NCBI GenBank assembly: GCA_900313545.1
Contig: OMRS01000011.1
Location: 1-5,801 of the forward strand
DNA length: 5,801 bases
Source of the DNA: an uncultured Eubacteriales bacterium
Lineage (GTDB): Bacteria > Bacillota_A > Clostridia > Christensenellales > Aristaeellaceae
Direction: 5' to 3'
Of this stretch, positions 1-5,378 are shown one piece after another. Under the pieces are notes generated by a model. The model did no database searches. It was not told the origin of the DNA and saw nothing but the letters and a program-made list of their open reading frames with translations. Position 1 is the first letter of the stretch. Every line of letters starts with the position of its first letter. A program made the position numbers and the translations under genes.

Positions 1-1
1 G

Positions 2-448
2 GAGGAATGGCCCTGCCTGGACGGGAACTACTGCCCGGTGGACGCGGTGGAAAAGAACAGCAGCGGCATCGTCATGCAGGTCCTGGCGACCATTGACGGC
101 GAGTTTGGCCGGCTGGAGGTGGCCTTTGAACCCAATTCAACGACCGGAAAGGTGGTCAAGGCGAACATCCCCATCGGCGACGGCGGCATGCAGAGCTGCC
201 GGGTGGTTCCCATGCGGGAGGGCATGAAGCTCCGGCTGGCCTACCCGGTGACCGGGAACCCGGCAAACCCCACCGAGGAGACCGAGAATGTGGAGTATTA
301 CTACAGCGAGGAATTCGTCTGGAAACCCTCCCTCATGGTGGAGTACGCGCCCATGGACAAGGACTTCAATCTGCTGTTCTCCTTTTCCGTGTGGGACGTG
401 TACGGCAGGATGATCCAGTCCTCCCCGGTTCTCGTGAAGTGGGAATAA
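2..448 (+). CDS. C-terminal part of an unidentified protein, possibly clostripain-like (5' truncated)
   Basis: The frame is open from the first bases and ends at TAA 446-448, giving 148 codons. There is no in-frame ATG near the window start. The in-frame GTG at 38 has no ribosome binding site and sits inside a conserved-looking stretch (WPCLDGNYCPVDAVEKN), so the gene almost certainly begins before the window. The visible part has no transmembrane segment and alternates hydrophobic and polar residues as in beta-sandwich domains. It ends with FSFSVWDVYGRMIQSSPVLV. The order 'W..LDG.Y.P', 'L.V.F', a mid-domain 'G.KLRL' and a final 'F...D.YG' strand recalls the C-terminal, non-catalytic region of clostripain-like (peptidase C11) proteins of Clostridia. 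That resemblance is from memory and tentative. No catalytic residues are in view, so enzymatic activity cannot be claimed. A hairpin follows 70 bases after the stop. Confidence 0.7.
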   Translation, partial: EEWPCLDGNYCPVDAVEKNSSGIVMQVLATIDGEFGRLEVAFEPNSTTGKVVKANIPIGDGGMQSCRVVPMREGMKLRLAYPVTGNPANPTEETENVEYYYSEEFVWKPSLMVEYAPMDKDFNLLFSFSVWDVYGRMIQSSPVLVKWE

Positions 449-518
449 TCCCGCGGCAATGCGCCGGTACGGAACGGAAATACACACAAATATGAACAAC
501 AGGTTAAAAACTTAACAG

Positions 519-554
519 ACAGCTCCCTTCGCCACAGCCGACGGAGGGAGCTGT
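519..554 (+). terminator. Terminator-like hairpin after the first gene
   Basis: ACAGCTCCCTTCG (519-531) pairs with CGGAGGGAGCTGT (542-554) as a 13-bp stem with one G-U pair and a 10-base loop. The following bases (TTGACATCTTC) are only moderately T-rich, so as an intrinsic terminator it is weak. The hairpin ends exactly where the -35 box of the next promoter begins (554). It may therefore act as a DNA-level boundary or operator rather than, or as well as, a terminator for the gene ending at 448. Confidence 0.5.
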
Positions 555-582
555 TGACATCTTCAAAAAGTCAAGCTAAAAT
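554..582 (+). promoter_or_regulatory. Distal sigma-A promoter of the peptidoglycan-binding gene
   Basis: The -35 box is a perfect TTGACA (554-559). A 17-base spacer separates it from TAAAAT (577-582), a 5/6 match to TATAAT. Transcription would start near 589, about 155 bases before the ATG at 744. The resulting leader holds an AGGAGG site, a palindrome, a G+C hairpin and a possible small reading frame. Confidence 0.7.
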
Positions 583-607
583 AAAGAAAAACAGGAGGCC
601 TTCAGGC

Positions 608-619
608 CCCGTGCACGGG
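608..619. repeat. 12-bp perfect palindrome in the leader
   Basis: CCCGTGCACGGG reads the same on both strands. It lies about 20 bases downstream of the predicted start of the distal promoter and covers the GTG of the possible leader peptide. It could be a dimeric-repressor site or an RNA hairpin. No protein is known to me that fits it. Confidence 0.4.
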
Positions 620-664
620 AAGAGGCAGCTCCCGGCGCCGCCGCCGCCGGGGAAGAGTTGTTAA
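611..664 (+). CDS. Possible 17-codon leader peptide with four consecutive prolines
   Basis: GTG at 611 opens a frame that ends at TAA 662-664. Read with Met at the start, the product is MHGKRQLPAPPPPGKSC. An AGGAGG sequence lies at 593-598, 12 bases upstream, which is longer than the usual spacing. The four consecutive CCG codons fall in the hairpin at 631-651. Polyproline runs stall ribosomes unless EF-P is present, so stalling here could alter leader folding before the gene at 744. That role is pure inference. The proline run may simply be a by-product of a GCC-repeat stem, so the confidence is low. Confidence 0.18.
   Translation: MHGKRQLPAPPPPGKSC
631..651 (+). repeat. G+C-rich hairpin in the leader
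   Basis: CCCGGCG (631-637) pairs perfectly with CGCCGGG (645-651) around a 7-base loop. No T-run follows directly (GAAGAGTTGTT), so it is not a standard terminator. It sits between the two promoters of the downstream gene and would be present only in transcripts from the distal promoter or from read-through. Confidence 0.4.
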
Positions 665-675
665 CAAATTGTTAA
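658..675. promoter_or_regulatory. TTGTTAA tandem motif, possible regulator site
   Basis: TTGTTAACAA (658-667) is a perfect 10-bp palindrome, and TTGTTAA recurs at 669-675, 11 bases (one helical turn) after the first copy. The site lies just upstream of the -35 box at 683, a usual place for a regulator. TTGTTAA is one half of the clostridial Rex consensus TTGTTAANNNNTTAACAA, but here the second half-site is in direct rather than inverted orientation. The binding protein is therefore uncertain. Confidence 0.35.
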
Positions 676-682
676 AAAAGGC

Positions 683-711
683 TTTACAGTTGTTCACATT
701 TGTATTACACT
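683..711 (+). promoter_or_regulatory. Proximal sigma-A promoter of the peptidoglycan-binding gene
   Basis: TTTACA (683-688, 5/6 match) is separated by 17 bases from TACACT (706-711, 4/6 match). The predicted start near 718 gives a short leader of about 26 bases carrying the AAAGGGAG ribosome binding site (727-734). With the promoter at 554 this makes a tandem pair. Confidence 0.6.
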
Positions 712-743
712 ATCCCCACTGATTCGAAAGGGAGAGTAATAAC

Positions 744-2042
744 ATGTATAAAAGGAACAGGTTCAAACGAGGCGTGGTCCTTTTTCTGATTGTCAGCATG
801 ATGGGCGCTGCGGCGGCAGCCCGCGCCGAAATCTACAGAAAGGGAGATACGGGCGCAGAGGTTTCCGCCATCCAGACCGCCCTCAAGCAGCTGAATCTCT
901 ACAGCGGCGATGTCACGGGGCATTACGGGGCCCTGACGGAAAAGGCGGTGCGGGCCTTCCAGAAGAAGTACAAACTGGATGTGGACGGCCTTGCGGGCGA
1001 GTCCACCCGGTCCAAACTCTACCAGGTGGCCGGCACCTCCGGCGTGTCGGACAGCGAGATTGCCCAGCTGGCCTCCTCCAGCAAGTCCTCTTCCGGCAAG
1101 TCCTCCTCCTCGGACGGCATGCTCAAGATGGGGGACCAGTCCGAGGATGTGCGCACGCTGCAGCAGAACCTCAAACTGCTGGGCTATTACAAGGGCAGCA
1201 TCACGGGGTCCTTCGGAAAGCTGACCAAGGAGGCCGTGGCCAAGTTCCAGCGCGCCAACAAGCTGACCGCGGACGGCATTGCGGGAGGCAAGACGCTGGA
1301 GGCCGTCCGCAAGAAGGTCATGGGCTCGGGCAGCACCACCGGCGTCTCCGAGTCCGTGAGCACCTCCAGCCAGCTGATGTCCGGTTCCAAGGGGGACGAT
1401 GTCAAGAGGCTGCAGAACATGCTCAAGACCCTGGGCTACTTCAGTGGCAACGCCACGGGAAATTACGGGGAGCTGACCAAGTCCGCGGTCATCGCCTTCC
1501 AGAAGTCCAAGGGACTGACCGCCGACGGCATCGCCGGCAGCAAGACCATCGCGGCCATCAACGCGGATTACAACGGGACCGGCACCTCCTCGGCCAATCT
1601 GCTCTCCAAGTCTTCCGCCAACAAGGTCATTTTTGAAAACTTCTACAACTGGCGCACGCGCTACAGCAACGGGGAATACTGCACGGTGTACGACTTCTCC
1701 ACGGGACTTTCGTGGAAGCTGCGCATCATGACCAAGGACAAGCACATGGACGCCGAGCCGGCCAGCGAGGAGGACACGGCCATCATGCAGAGGGCCTTCG
1801 GGAATCAGACCACCTGGACGCCCAAGGCGGTGTGGGTGACCTTCTCCGACGGCAGGACATACATGGGCTCCACCCATGATGTGCCCCACGGGACGCAGCA
1901 CCTGACCAAGAACAACTTCAAGGGGCATCTGTGCGTGCACTTCCCCCTGAACATGAAGACGGCGGAATCCATCGGAGATTATGCGGTCAGCCATCAGAAG
2001 GCCATCAATGAAGGCTGGGAAAAGACCCAGAAAATGTACTGA
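744..2042 (+). CDS. Secreted protein with three peptidoglycan-binding repeats and a transpeptidase-like C-terminal domain
   Basis: The product has 432 residues. ATG 744 follows AAAGGGAG by 9 bases. Residues 1-28 are a signal peptide: a basic start, a hydrophobic core and an ARA cleavage site before E29. Three PG_binding_1 repeats follow, at about 33-92, 129-188 and 213-275. Each has the 'G..V..LQ..L..LGYY.G..TG.FG..T..AV..FQ....L..DGIAG..T' pattern. These domains bind cell-wall peptidoglycan. A Ser/Gly/Lys linker (about 109-124) joins repeats 1 and 2. The last ~140 residues form a separate domain with HMDAEP (334-339), PHG (His382) and GHLCVHF (Cys397, flanked by His395 and His399). The His382-to-Cys397 spacing of 15 resembles the active site of YkuD L,D-transpeptidases, so a wall-crosslinking or amidase-like role outside the membrane is possible but unproven. 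It is probably monocistronic: two promoters precede it and a strong terminator follows. Confidence 0.92.
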   Translation: MYKRNRFKRGVVLFLIVSMMGAAAAARAEIYRKGDTGAEVSAIQTALKQLNLYSGDVTGHYGALTEKAVRAFQKKYKLDVDGLAGESTRSKLYQVAGTSGVSDSEIAQLASSSKSSSGKSSSSDGMLKMGDQSEDVRTLQQNLKLLGYYKGSITGSFGKLTKEAVAKFQRANKLTADGIAGGKTLEAVRKKVMGSGSTTGVSESVSTSSQLMSGSKGDDVKRLQNMLKTLGYFSGNATGNYGELTKSAVIAFQKSKGLTADGIAGSKTIAAINADYNGTGTSSANLLSKSSANKVIFENFYNWRTRYSNGEYCTVYDFSTGLSWKLRIMTKDKHMDAEPASEEDTAIMQRAFGNQTTWTPKAVWVTFSDGRTYMGSTHDVPHGTQHLTKNNFKGHLCVHFPLNMKTAESIGDYAVSHQKAINEGWEKTQKMY

Positions 2043-2048
2043 TCCGAT

Positions 2049-2080
2049 ACGCAGGAAACCGCAGGGTTTTCTGCGTTTTT
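2049..2080 (+). terminator. Intrinsic terminator of the peptidoglycan-binding gene
   Basis: ACGCAGGAAACC (2049-2060) pairs with GGTTTTCTGCGT (2065-2076) as a 12-bp stem with one G-U pair. The loop is GCAG and a TTTTT run (2076-2080) ends the structure. It begins 7 bases after the stop codon, a textbook position and shape. Confidence 0.92.
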
Positions 2081-2284
2081 CCATCCTTCGCCCGCACAGG
2101 GGCATGCGCGGGTGAGATGTGCCGGCCCGCTCCTTTGCGGCCCCGGGACGAAGACAAAGGCCCGGTGCGCCGCCGGGCCGGGCCCTCTGCCCGGATCAGG
2201 CCCTGAAAACCGTGCAAAATGTGTGCATTTTGGCGGGGCGGATTGTCAACTCTTCACAGAAACGGACGATTTTGACGGAAAAGC
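2081..2284. other. Non-coding G+C-rich spacer with overlapping inverted repeats
   Basis: This stretch lies between a clear terminator and the likely promoter of the next gene, and I see no credible gene in it. It holds GGCCCGG/CCGGGCC (2159-2165 with 2173-2179), an alternative pairing CCGGGC/GCCCGG (2173-2178 with 2189-2194), and an A+T-rich hairpin CAAAATG-TGTG-CATTTTG (2215-2232). Read on the minus strand, the 2159-2179 hairpin is followed by TTTGTCTT and could weakly terminate opposing transcription, but no minus-strand gene is visible here. Confidence 0.45.
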
Positions 2285-2314
2285 TTGCTGAACCGCAGGG
2301 ATAAACGGTATGAT
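2285..2314 (+). promoter_or_regulatory. Likely promoter of the diguanylate cyclase gene
   Basis: TATGAT (2309-2314) is a 5/6 match to the -10 box. Eighteen bases upstream lies TTGCTG (2285-2290), a weak -35 box matching mainly at TTG. Transcription would begin near 2321, leaving about 47 bases of leader before the ATG at 2368. That would exclude the in-frame TTG at 2317 as the start codon. Confidence 0.45.
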
Positions 2315-2356
2315 TATTGAAAATGACAGGGCAACTTTTTCCATGGCCTGATACAA

Positions 2357-2362
2357 GAGGAG
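2357..2362 (+). promoter_or_regulatory. Ribosome binding site that decides the diguanylate cyclase start
   Basis: GAGGAG lies 5 bases before ATG 2368. The alternative in-frame TTG at 2317 and ATG at 2323 have no comparable site, and they would add a hydrophilic stub ahead of the normal basic N-terminus. Confidence 0.8.
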
Positions 2363-2367
2363 AACGT

Positions 2368-3711
2368 ATGCTGCAAAAAAAACTGAAGGAGAAAGGCGTT
2401 TCGCTTCGGGCGACCCAGGTGGTCCTGGTGATCGGGGCGGTGATTATCTCGGCGTTCCTGTTTTATTCGACGTATCATCTGTCGGTCAGCTTCAAAAAAC
2501 TGACGGATGCGTCCGAGGAACAGATCGAGCTGAGAAAAGCGGCCCGGGAGCTCATGGACGCGTCGGATTATCTGACGGAGATGGCGCAGCGTTTCACGAT
2601 ACAGGGGGACATGCGTTTCCTCGACGAGTATTTCAAGGAAGCCTTTGAAACCAACCGTCGGGAGGAAGCGCTGGACAGAATGTCCGTGAAAACCGACAAC
2701 ACCGCCGCCCTGAACAGCCTCCAGAAGGCCATGGACCGCTCCGTCAGCCTGATGCAGCTGGAATACTACGCCATGCGGCTGGTGGTTGAAGCGAAGGGCT
2801 GTACCAGCTATCCTTCCCAGCTGCAGGGGGTGATTCTGTCCAACGAGGACCTGGAGCTTTCCCCGAAGGAGAAAATGCGCCGGGCGACGGAGATCCTTCT
2901 GAGCGAGGCCTACTACACGCAGAAGGAGCATATCCGCAGCAACATGAGGGATACCCTGGACGAACTGGAGAGGATGGCCTACGACACCGATGACACCACC
3001 CTCAACGCCTTTACACGGGAGATGTCCTTTGTCCGGCTGATCATCACGATCCAGATCATCGGAATCTTCGCCATGCTGTTTCTGACCACGCACCTGGGCA
3101 TCCACCCGGTGCTCAACGCGGTGGAGCGCATCAAGACGGGGAACCCGATCCCCGAGGTGGGCGCCAACGAGTTCCGGTACCTGGCGCGCGCCTACAATAA
3201 AATGTACGAGGTCTACAAAAACAGCCTCTCACGCCTGAATTTCAAGGCCTCCCACGATGAGCTGACCGGCGTGTACAACCGTGCCGGGTATGACCTGCTC
3301 CTGTCCAGCCTGGAGCTCGGCAGCACCTACATGATGCTGGTGGACGTGGACAACTTCAAGGACATCAACGACACCTACGGGCATGAGGTCGGGGACAGCG
3401 TCCTGGTCAAGCTGGCCAGGGTCCTGAAGACGAATTTCAGGTCCGACGATTACGTGTGCCGCATCGGAGGGGATGAGTTCGTCGTCTTCATGGTGCATGC
3501 CAACCAGAGCCACAGGGCGCTGCTGGCGGGAAAGATGAAGCGGATCGGCGATGAGCTGGCCGACACCAGCGACGGGCTGCCGGCCGTGACCGTCAGCGTC
3601 GGCATTGTGCACGGCTCGGAGGCCCCGGATATCAAAACCCTTTTTGAGAAGACGGACGCGGCCATGTACCACTCCAAGCACAGCGGGAAGCACACCTTTA
3701 CGTTCAACTGA
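2368..3711 (+). CDS. Membrane-bound diguanylate cyclase (GGDEF protein) with helical extracytoplasmic sensor
   Basis: It makes cyclic di-GMP from two GTP at the inner face of the membrane. The product has 447 residues. TM1 is at about 16-36 and TM2 at about 223-246. Between them lies a mostly alpha-helical extracytoplasmic region of about 185 residues; its 'ASDYLTEMAQRFTIQGD' stretch resembles four-helix-bundle sensors common in clostridial sensor proteins. A short linker leads to the GGDEF domain (about 290-447). Visible motifs are DELTGVYNR (297-305), DVDNFKDIND starting at Asp326 (metal binding), and GGDEF (367-371). The product-inhibition I-site RSDD (358-361) sits exactly five residues before GGDEF. 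Both active and inhibitory sites look intact, so it should be a working, feedback-controlled enzyme. The ligand of the sensor is unknown. The gene has its own promoter and terminator. Confidence 0.93.
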   Translation: MLQKKLKEKGVSLRATQVVLVIGAVIISAFLFYSTYHLSVSFKKLTDASEEQIELRKAARELMDASDYLTEMAQRFTIQGDMRFLDEYFKEAFETNRREEALDRMSVKTDNTAALNSLQKAMDRSVSLMQLEYYAMRLVVEAKGCTSYPSQLQGVILSNEDLELSPKEKMRRATEILLSEAYYTQKEHIRSNMRDTLDELERMAYDTDDTTLNAFTREMSFVRLIITIQIIGIFAMLFLTTHLGIHPVLNAVERIKTGNPIPEVGANEFRYLARAYNKMYEVYKNSLSRLNFKASHDELTGVYNRAGYDLLLSSLELGSTYMMLVDVDNFKDINDTYGHEVGDSVLVKLARVLKTNFRSDDYVCRIGGDEFVVFMVHANQSHRALLAGKMKRIGDELADTSDGLPAVTVSVGIVHGSEAPDIKTLFEKTDAAMYHSKHSGKHTFTFN

Positions 3712-3791
3712 CGCATGCTGACCTTTGCGAAAAAGCGGGGCGACCGTCCCGGGGACCGCCGCGCGGGCCCGTCTGCCGCATGCGGTTTGTG

Positions 3792-3838
3792 CCGTCAGAT
3801 GACGGGGCGCCTGCCCTTTCGTCTGGCGGTTTCGTTTT
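3792..3838 (+). terminator. Intrinsic terminator of the diguanylate cyclase gene (long wobble-rich stem)
   Basis: Positions 3792-3808 pair with 3813-3829 over 17 positions: 13 Watson-Crick pairs, 3 G-U pairs and 1 mismatch, around a GCCT loop. TTTCGTTTT (3830-3838) follows. The stem begins 80 bases after the stop codon. The left arm also contains its own small hairpin (CCGTC-AGAT-GACGG, 3792-3805), so two folds compete. Confidence 0.75.
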
Positions 3839-3839
3839 A

Positions 3840-3875
3840 CGCCCCGCCTCCCGGGGGAAGGCCGTATGAGGGGCG
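3840..3875. repeat. Second G+C-rich hairpin between the cyclase and the exporter
   Basis: CGCCCC (3840-3845) pairs with GGGGCG (3870-3875), and inside this GCCTCCC pairs with GGGAAGGC with one bulge. No T-run follows on either strand close by. The purpose is unknown; it could insulate the exporter promoter from upstream read-through. Confidence 0.35.
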
Positions 3876-3923
3876 GCGGACAAAGAAAAAGAGGGCGGCA
3901 CTCTGGAAGTGGAACGCCCGCTG

Positions 3924-3932
3924 TGTTATCAT
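3924..3932 (+). promoter_or_regulatory. Extended -10 promoter of the MATE exporter gene
   Basis: TGTTATCAT matches the extended -10 form TGnTATAAT at all but one base. No good -35 box lies 16-18 bases upstream (CTGGAA at 3903-3908 is the nearest), as is usual for extended -10 promoters. Transcription would begin near 3939, about 33 bases before the TTG start codon. Confidence 0.5.
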
Positions 3933-3950
3933 GCAGGGCATCATCCCTGC
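3933..3950. promoter_or_regulatory. Operator-like inverted repeat over the exporter transcription start
   Basis: GCAGGG (3933-3938) and CCCTGC (3945-3950) form a perfect inverted repeat around CATCAT. It directly follows the -10 box and spans the predicted start at about 3939. This is where a dimeric repressor would block transcription. The regulator is not encoded in the visible neighbourhood. Confidence 0.45.
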
Positions 3951-3955
3951 CTGAA

Positions 3956-3961
3956 AAGGAG
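3956..3961 (+). promoter_or_regulatory. Ribosome binding site supporting the TTG start of the exporter
   Basis: AAGGAG ends 10 bases before TTG 3972, and a second GGAG (3963-3966) lies 5 bases before it. The in-frame GTG at 3909 lies upstream of the predicted promoter -10 box and has no such site. Confidence 0.7.
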
Positions 3962-3971
3962 CGGAGACCAT

Positions 3972-5345
3972 TTGAAGCAGATCGATTTTTCCTCGGACAA
4001 CACCCGGCGCAGCGTGGCGGCGGCGGCGCTTCCCATGCTGGTGGCCCAGATCCTCAGCCTGCTGTACAGCATCGTGGACAGGATCTATATCGGCCGCATC
4101 CCGGAGGAGGGCACCACGGCCCTGGGCGGGATCGGGCTGTGCTTCCCCTTCATCATCCTGATCACCGCCTTTACCAATCTCTACGGCATGGGCGGGGGGC
4201 CCCTGTGCGCCATGGCCAGGGGAAGGCGGAAGATGGAAGAGGCCGGGCGCGTGATGAACACCAGCTATACGCTGCTGGGGGTCACCTCCGTGCTGCTGAT
4301 GGTCCTCTTTCAGGTCTTTGCCACCCCCCTGCTGCGGATGTTCGGGACCTCAGAGCGGATGATGCCCGCGGCCATGTCCTATCTGCAGATCTACCTGCTG
4401 GGCACCCCGGGGGCGATGCTGTCCGCGGGACTGAGCCCGTTCATCAACGCCCAGGGCTTCGCCAGCGCCAGCATGCTGTCCATCGGGATCGGCGCGGTGT
4501 GCAACATCCTGCTGGACCCCGTCCTGATCTTCGGCTTCCACATGGGGATCCGCGGGGCCGCCATTGCCACCGTGGTCTCCCAGTACGCGTCCATGGCCTT
4601 TGTGCTCCTCTTCCTGCACGGCCCCCAGGCGGAGCTGAAGCTGAGGTTCCTCTCCCCCCTGCGCCTGGAGCGCCGGAGGGTGACGGACATCGTGGGACTG
4701 GGTCTGACCGCGTTCATCATGCAGTTCACCAACTCCCTGGTGGCGGTGGTGTGCAACCAGATGCTCTCCTCCTACGGCGGGGACCTGTACGTGTCGGTGT
4801 ACACCATCATCAACAGCGTGCGGCAGATCCTCGACGTGCCGGTTCACGCGATCACGGAGGGCGCGAGCCCGGTGCTCAGCTACAACTACGGCGCCCGCAG
4901 GCTGGAGAAGATGAAGGAGACCGTGCGGATCTTCTCGGGCTGGGCGTTCCTGTACACCGCGGTGATCTGGGTCCTGATCCTCGTGGCGCCGGGCATGTTC
5001 ATCGCCGTCTTCAGCAGCGATCCCGCCCTCAACGAGGTGGCGGCCGGGTGCCTCAAGATCTATTTTGCGGCATTCATCTTCCAGTCCTTCCAGTACTGCG
5101 GCCAGAGCACCTTCAAGGCCCTGGGCCGCAAGCGCAAGGCGATTTTCTTTTCGCTGCTGCGCAAGGTGATCATGGTGGTCCCCCTGACCCTGCTGCTGCC
5201 CCGCCTGGGCTTCGGGGTGAACGGGGTTTTCCTGGCGGAGCCCGTCTCCAATGTCATCGGCGGCCTCGCCTGCTTTACGGCCATGATCCGGACCGAGTAC
5301 CTGCAGTGGGACCGGATGCTCGCCGGGGAGAAGCGCTCCCGGTAG
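3972..5345 (+). CDS. MATE-family efflux transporter
   Basis: This is an inner-membrane antiporter of the multidrug and toxic compound extrusion family, expected to export drugs or metabolites using a Na+ or H+ gradient. From TTG 3972 the product has 457 residues, the usual MATE length, and begins MKQIDFSSDN, as clostridial relatives do. The longer frame from GTG 3909 adds 21 atypical residues. Twelve hydrophobic segments can be followed. Family landmarks are LPMLVAQILSLLYSIVDRIY near the N-terminus, ILLDPVLIFGFHMGIRGAAI around Asp182 at the end of the first half, and PVLSYNYGA (300-308) in the second half, the last two being typical MATE signatures. The substrate cannot be told from sequence. 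The stop is followed by a 113-base gap and a new promoter. A hairpin (5323-5342) overlaps the stop codon but lacks a T-run, so the end of the transcript is not clear. Confidence 0.94.
   Translation: MKQIDFSSDNTRRSVAAAALPMLVAQILSLLYSIVDRIYIGRIPEEGTTALGGIGLCFPFIILITAFTNLYGMGGGPLCAMARGRRKMEEAGRVMNTSYTLLGVTSVLLMVLFQVFATPLLRMFGTSERMMPAAMSYLQIYLLGTPGAMLSAGLSPFINAQGFASASMLSIGIGAVCNILLDPVLIFGFHMGIRGAAIATVVSQYASMAFVLLFLHGPQAELKLRFLSPLRLERRRVTDIVGLGLTAFIMQFTNSLVAVVCNQMLSSYGGDLYVSVYTIINSVRQILDVPVHAITEGASPVLSYNYGARRLEKMKETVRIFSGWAFLYTAVIWVLILVAPGMFIAVFSSDPALNEVAAGCLKIYFAAFIFQSFQYCGQSTFKALGRKRKAIFFSLLRKVIMVVPLTLLLPRLGFGVNGVFLAEPVSNVIGGLACFTAMIRTEYLQWDRMLAGEKRSR
5323..5342 (+). repeat. Hairpin at the 3' end of the exporter gene
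   Basis: CCGGGGAG (5323-5330) pairs with CTCCCGG (5336-5342) with one bulged G around AAGCG, ending at the base before the TAG stop codon. No T-run follows, so it is at best a weak or Rho-assisted end of transcript, or a 3'-end stabiliser. Confidence 0.3.
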
Positions 5346-5378
5346 GCATTCCCGCTGCGCCCCGCGCTCCAAAAGGCC

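Noticed and set aside
705..2105. Long minus-strand open frame (466 codons) opposite the peptidoglycan-binding gene
   Set aside because: It is antisense to a gene with clear domains, lacks a ribosome binding site and reads as a low-complexity Gly/Leu/His/Arg shadow typical of G+C-rich coding DNA.
2090..2200. Apparent resemblance to a c-di-GMP-I (GEMM) riboswitch: GCACAGGGGCA and later GGGACGAAGACAAAGGCC
   Set aside because: The fragments recall GEMM consensus pieces, but the AAACC and GAAA tetraloop context, the exact spacing and the second stem are missing, and the predicted cyclase promoter lies downstream of it.
2119..2304. Small plus-strand frame in the spacer before the cyclase
   Set aside because: GTG start without a ribosome binding site, Pro/Arg/Ala-rich, and it runs through hairpins and into the cyclase promoter.
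2317..2367. Upstream TTG (2317) or ATG (2323) as the start of the cyclase
   Set aside because: No ribosome binding site precedes them, they lie at or near the predicted transcription start, and ATG 2368 has GAGGAG at ideal spacing.
2314..3105. Minus-strand open frame (263 codons) opposite the diguanylate cyclase
   Set aside because: Antisense shadow, with no ribosome binding site and no recognisable domain.
3715..3954. Small plus-strand frame between cyclase and exporter
   Set aside because: It runs through the cyclase terminator and the exporter promoter and has no convincing ribosome binding site or domain.
3909..3971. GTG 3909 as the start of the exporter
   Set aside because: It precedes the predicted -10 box, adds residues unlike relatives, and TTG 3972 has an AAGGAG site and gives the family's usual N-terminus.
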